This document shows, one piece after another, positions 62,701 to 64,000 of a stretch of DNA of 64,000 nucleotides; the first letter of the stretch is position 1; every line of letters begins with the position of its first letter. Under the pieces are notes generated by a model. The model did no database searches. It worked only from the letters and a program-made list of their open reading frames with translations, and had not been told where the DNA came from. Both the position numbers and the translations under genes were made by a program. Location of the stretch: the NCBI RefSeq assembly GCF_023822025.1, contig NZ_CP082909.1:3028001-3092000 (forward strand), written 5' to 3'. Source of the stretch: Endozoicomonas sp. 4G (GTDB taxonomy: Bacteria > Pseudomonadota > Gammaproteobacteria > Pseudomonadales > Endozoicomonadaceae).

Positions 62701-64000
62701 AGCAATATTAAAATTAGTACTTCACTTTGCTACTGGTCGGATGGACTTGCTTCAATTTCAAAGCCTGGATCTATCCTCAGTTATCATGCGCTTTTCTATA
62801 ATGGGCTTTGTTACATCAAACTCATTGAATGCTCTATTTCTCAGAAAAAATCAGGCGCAACTCGCTGAAAATGATAATCCTGAGGGCCGGGCCAGGGCAG
62901 ATCTCATAGAACTTGCTTTTCATTTGCTTGGTTTATCAGCAGAAGCAAAGCCCATTTTCCCTCACCTTAGAAATCTTCATGCCACCTCCCAAGGCAAATT
63001 GACCGCCCATCACTTTGGTCATGACTTACAGTTTCTAATAAAATTAACTGAATTATTCCCTAAACTGGCGACCGGGAGTCCGTCACAATGGTACAACATC
63101 CTTTTATTGATTCACGAGTACACAATCAAGCAATTCGGTGGAAATGCAGAAAGGGCATCTCAACACCAGAGTAATGAAAAAGACTGGCAAATTTTACGCA
63201 GATTGTTTGTAAATCATATATGGCATGAGCCAGTCGAGACGTCTGGCAGTTACTTAATATTAAAGGAGAGTAAACTTCCTATCTTTGACGGTACCCTCAT
63301 GAAAGAATTCAGAAGAGGAGACGACAATGCTTTTATACTTGCTATTAAGCAAGCCCGAGAAGTGGGCTATCAGAAAATAGTACAACGCTTAGAACGATAC
63401 GAAGGTCAAATAGATTCTGAATCACTACAGGTGTCAAGCTGGCTTCATTGTCTGGCTGGATTGACGCTTCTGGAAGCGCAAACAAGCTCTGACCACGAGC
63501 GGGTAATATTAACCGGTCGCAAAAGACTTCTGACCACTGCTTATGATCATTTCCATCAATCACGTATAATTGGCTTCCATTATGCGGGTTATCTTGAGTC
63601 ACTGATACTCATGCGGCTGGCAAACCACTACCGGTACCATCAGGATGAATCATCCCAATCCTCACAAACAGACTTGACTGATAAGTCTTTTATTCAGTTC
63701 CCATATACCAAAAATCCAGAGGAAAAGATCTTTATTGAAGCCGGTAGGATTATTACGGAAATTTTGCCCGGCTTGATATCAAGCGCTATGTTTGGTGTAC
63801 GCCTTGCAGCTGAGATAGCCATCAGAATCTTTACTGATAAACAGTTTAATCTTTTGCATACCCCACAGGCTGGCTGGCCAGCAATACTCGCAAAGCATCT
63901 TTTTATTTGCCCTGTAAACTATAACACCCAGTTTCTGTTCAGCAATGATGGCTCTGAAGCTGAAAAAGCCTTATTTCCCAGGGTCAGTAACCCAGACAGT
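56711..64000 (+). CDS. giant exported protein of unknown function, paralogue 3 (3' end outside window)
   Basis: From ATG 56711 (MLVCHRRLLKFLFFALPVIFG) the frame stays open for 2430 codons to the edge and ends there in the same codon phase as paralogue 1 at 47539. Layout equals the other two: signal peptide, N-terminal region, Pro linker, nucleotidyltransferase-like motif with Asn (TNNIDLAV), three short repeats (GSEESQATEESQASEE), then the helical half. Up to ~61.8 kb it is mostly nearest to gene 2; from ~61.96 kb it is almost identical to gene 1, including the Ala/Lys-rich insert. Patches near 56.96-57.0 and 57.30-57.41 kb also match gene 1. Function is unknown. Confidence 0.85.
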   Translation, partial: MLVCHRRLLKFLFFALPVIFGMNVQQGYASDDQNKSWQSSSEIRFPGIYAGFKANNFHLRLGSHYYVIHDVGTVKKLSLIFSNQWRSNLFWVLLAKLLPSSSVPYPVFRHGFPSLSRAFGDAPDCNPHPVILDHPLLKSRLSVQTGCIDHHPVWQVTASPSSSSPGIRAVDGGSLSAWLSLWKLLNDTHTSTLFLRPWREDQQNRLQAIICTHSLTDHKQCQSILIHSPLNHEKPWLLPELAKKENISTDGQTALDSVHIQRITQAIHCLSSHGELLGKKIHACHTHHWLYQLADQKWLYQPGIPEIAVKPSPPLISGKYFNLWALEKVSPGNDRDSVWSKSSLLITRNDKHRKYHFWGAGDPVLLMQFTDAPYSLKDRYLGWDVPEIGNLIDSAYPNLAALFVNTVANVPLNLYQLQGMLSGFSSSSLPKSLNDRVREQIQNDPGSLYQFVKRRPELLNNVQAYLNREFPEHPVHSYFSGRVSPSRQANGNSLALLPKTENPFDPFLSSANLYFPSFKMMVSGAQGNDGATANQPDPTSSSSKQKAKQRGNRNKKRAGPDKRNHAGDDDNDPPSPGPSHPAVPADAASSACLLKHLMHCYDSFKLLPEKVSYLSDFLPEQLGIRSRGMFERLYRQCQLPDCESETLYNQMLRSFDPINQQHMILASKALENSIEVTIADDLGYHGHRYHNHTPQQPLLGRFENIIKFLLYDNYVVKLSYQRDNNLWFTHFLTDSKLNEAENKWLADNRFEESLWTLYPQWQKDILLCRESLACNAESASNTLKQAFTAPGKFMQGELGRKLFSSYNKFGLVCYPFDETENPDGLFYINKNVLGAVVFFWEDSASKYIPFIAPDLSISKINDAIQPLDSHLNKYHEGEFLVKKQHIRYVIPALIVFEPVFRKVHTEVRTIISNTENALVYAGLAKWQHLSSLVKPSELNKAPVTNNIDLAVKDMKTLEEIADSIANQLRNTLPGINVKHNNILGIVLDSSKIVPHKTLLHTLKINCFPGQNPENTLGFSCFEEKNWRILSIHFSVGPEGYFDFAHAEPFDKGSKLFMQSLPTVVKKLLQDTQLDQTKNRQVHNAQNTLKILLASDTKQQVQAIIQKSLLSYSTESLTLPDFLLPYIQPKADNKQDIHSEVESEAESEETITNPDPAERSKKEKKKTVVQKSIPNTIDYETALSQSVEISNWLKEMENNLPGELNLAAKTGHCRGSEESQATEESQASEENPKPGTELDTLLNQLNKGKAKTLQVLACSGASADTSTDQPVITINLTHTLSSQQRTELEQAAYEHHSPYAQLVQALFILNQKLPSERSKALQIYEKAYELLLPAAIAGIPLAYQLLMGMQLHSHHPAGWPQVEPVNRLLQSMTSRETSSNQVNIEGLLSDGFLAQLYQDSDVITLPKIERGLAKESDLSDRGKEVKAIINALREPDNGAIVTALKAIRPKTQELQQTVASLKLILERKEEPATGQIRNELWHHSLNILQIKAASKKKSQLFDLLGFPQVLAMTDLRAFMGTEHTGQLIKNNQPKLIAFWKMGFWEDYLRASLSKDRESEKEIFDGHHTKISNKAIKKSKPHLIESWILAKSLLISRDYIQPKKIQPPASSFQLQASSSKQANSEKTKRTVNAARQPEALKPEALKPGIRVSKEIFDKALHNQYVLQLDNKIIQEVNSMQDNPEKFLKRVERQILEFKKALFQNINRTNELGMGYYFFLKALAMIGAKMSDDNKTIVLSFSPNAKLNEKKIEEAILQAEKNFFPYSAMLLLFFKHAMNKDFSETLQACTSGFSGVSQAIEIFLEADSHCAVPAGLFLKRLMLIPKPFNLKMAFDADTYLNNPKSRIPGRLTPSVRLFRKFMEELPVKGSDSAVDLVLSQMDETFTYTRQLQEEQQGDVMKFATMLTAANLAASKMKAMEPEKMEAATIEEKAMEVNKAAVALAAAQMAAKETEEKIFKMETKIDYSTGKDKKVAIAVMSKATEQEVELAEALVGEAKAEAILKLVLHFATGRMDLLQFQSLDLSSVIMRFSIMGFVTSNSLNALFLRKNQAQLAENDNPEGRARADLIELAFHLLGLSAEAKPIFPHLRNLHATSQGKLTAHHFGHDLQFLIKLTELFPKLATGSPSQWYNILLLIHEYTIKQFGGNAERASQHQSNEKDWQILRRLFVNHIWHEPVETSGSYLILKESKLPIFDGTLMKEFRRGDDNAFILAIKQAREVGYQKIVQRLERYEGQIDSESLQVSSWLHCLAGLTLLEAQTSSDHERVILTGRKRLLTTAYDHFHQSRIIGFHYAGYLESLILMRLANHYRYHQDESSQSSQTDLTDKSFIQFPYTKNPEEKIFIEAGRIITEILPGLISSAMFGVRLAAEIAIRIFTDKQFNLLHTPQAGWPAILAKHLFICPVNYNTQFLFSNDGSEAEKALFPRVSNPDS
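60347..60400 (+). repeat. 18-bp minisatellite in giant gene 3 (3 variant units)
   Basis: The three units read CGGGGCTCTGAAGAAAGC, CAGGCCACTGAAGAAAGT and CAGGCCTCTGAAGAAAAC. They share the GAAGAA core with genes 1 and 2 but differ from each other. Confidence 0.9.
61960..64000 (+). repeat. gene-conversion tract: near-identical to giant gene 1 (45499-47539)
   Basis: The two stretches are collinear at a constant offset of 16461 bp to the window edge. By eye only a handful of differences are present in 2 kb (for example AATAAAGATTTTTCC/AACAAAGATTTCTCC and GGCTCTTAT/GGCTCTGAT). Just upstream, at ~61.81 kb, a 6-bp indel against gene 1 and gene 2-like sequence mark the switch. Confidence 0.9.

Overview
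The window looks like a chromosomal segment of a host-associated marine gammaproteobacterium, most like Endozoicomonas or a close relative. The housekeeping gene order (DUF2066 gene, perM and hda divergent from purM-purN; guaB-guaA; a CrbS-type sensor divergent from acs) is gammaproteobacterial. The accessory content (type III secretion genes with a chaperone-effector-like pair, a secreted eukaryote-style C2H2 zinc-finger protein, giant Sec-signal proteins, many short repeats and mobile elements) fits animal-associated Endozoicomonadaceae. This placement is inference from gene content, not from a marker-gene comparison.

Layout. 1-4.5 kb: a CrbS-like SSS/PAS sensor kinase (runs off the left edge) divergent from acs. 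4.5-5.0 kb: four tandem initiator tRNA-fMet genes under one promoter and one terminator. 5.1-6.0 kb: a patatin-like phospholipase. 6.04-6.80 kb: an internally deleted IS630 element that supplies the stop codon of the next gene. 6.8-12 kb (minus): a DUF748 protein with an in-frame 18-bp minisatellite, hda, perM and a DUF2066 gene. 12-16.5 kb (plus): purM, purN, a DUF3108 gene, gloA and mltC. 16.4-18.7 kb: a Septu (PtuAB)-like HNH/ATPase pair bracketed by a 107-bp direct repeat of the 3' end of mltC. 18.8-19.8 kb: an unknown secreted protein. 19.8-21.7 kb: a group II intron inserted beside a palindromic repeat, downstream of fadD.

24-30.2 kb: a compact type III secretion module, sctD-sctE-sctF-sctG. 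It converges on an opposing pair: a CesT-family chaperone gene overlapping by 4 bp a 1131-residue protein that fuses a GT4-type glycosyltransferase to a LanM-like (DUF4135) kinase/dehydratase domain. I read the pair as a chaperone and its secreted effector; this is the strongest candidate for something new. 30.3-32.1 kb: an NhaC-type antiporter whose leader holds interleaved perfect inverted repeats. 32.5-34.1 kb: a higBA remnant next to an IS200/IS605-type TnpB element. 34.2-36.4 kb: a secreted zinc-finger protein with three repeats that each carry a SUMO-consensus-like IKQEP motif, then a broken paralogue leader, palindromic repeats and an orphan AbrB-type antitoxin. 36.5-39.6 kb: guaA and guaB.

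39.9-64 kb: three tandem paralogous giant genes (2801, 2642 and more than 2430 residues) for exported proteins of unknown function. The third is a mosaic: mostly copy 2 at its 5' end, switching near 61.8-61.96 kb to sequence almost identical to copy 1. All three carry a divergent 18-bp/6-residue minisatellite at the same place. The right half of the window therefore looks like a host-interaction region shaped by duplication, gene conversion and mobile elements.
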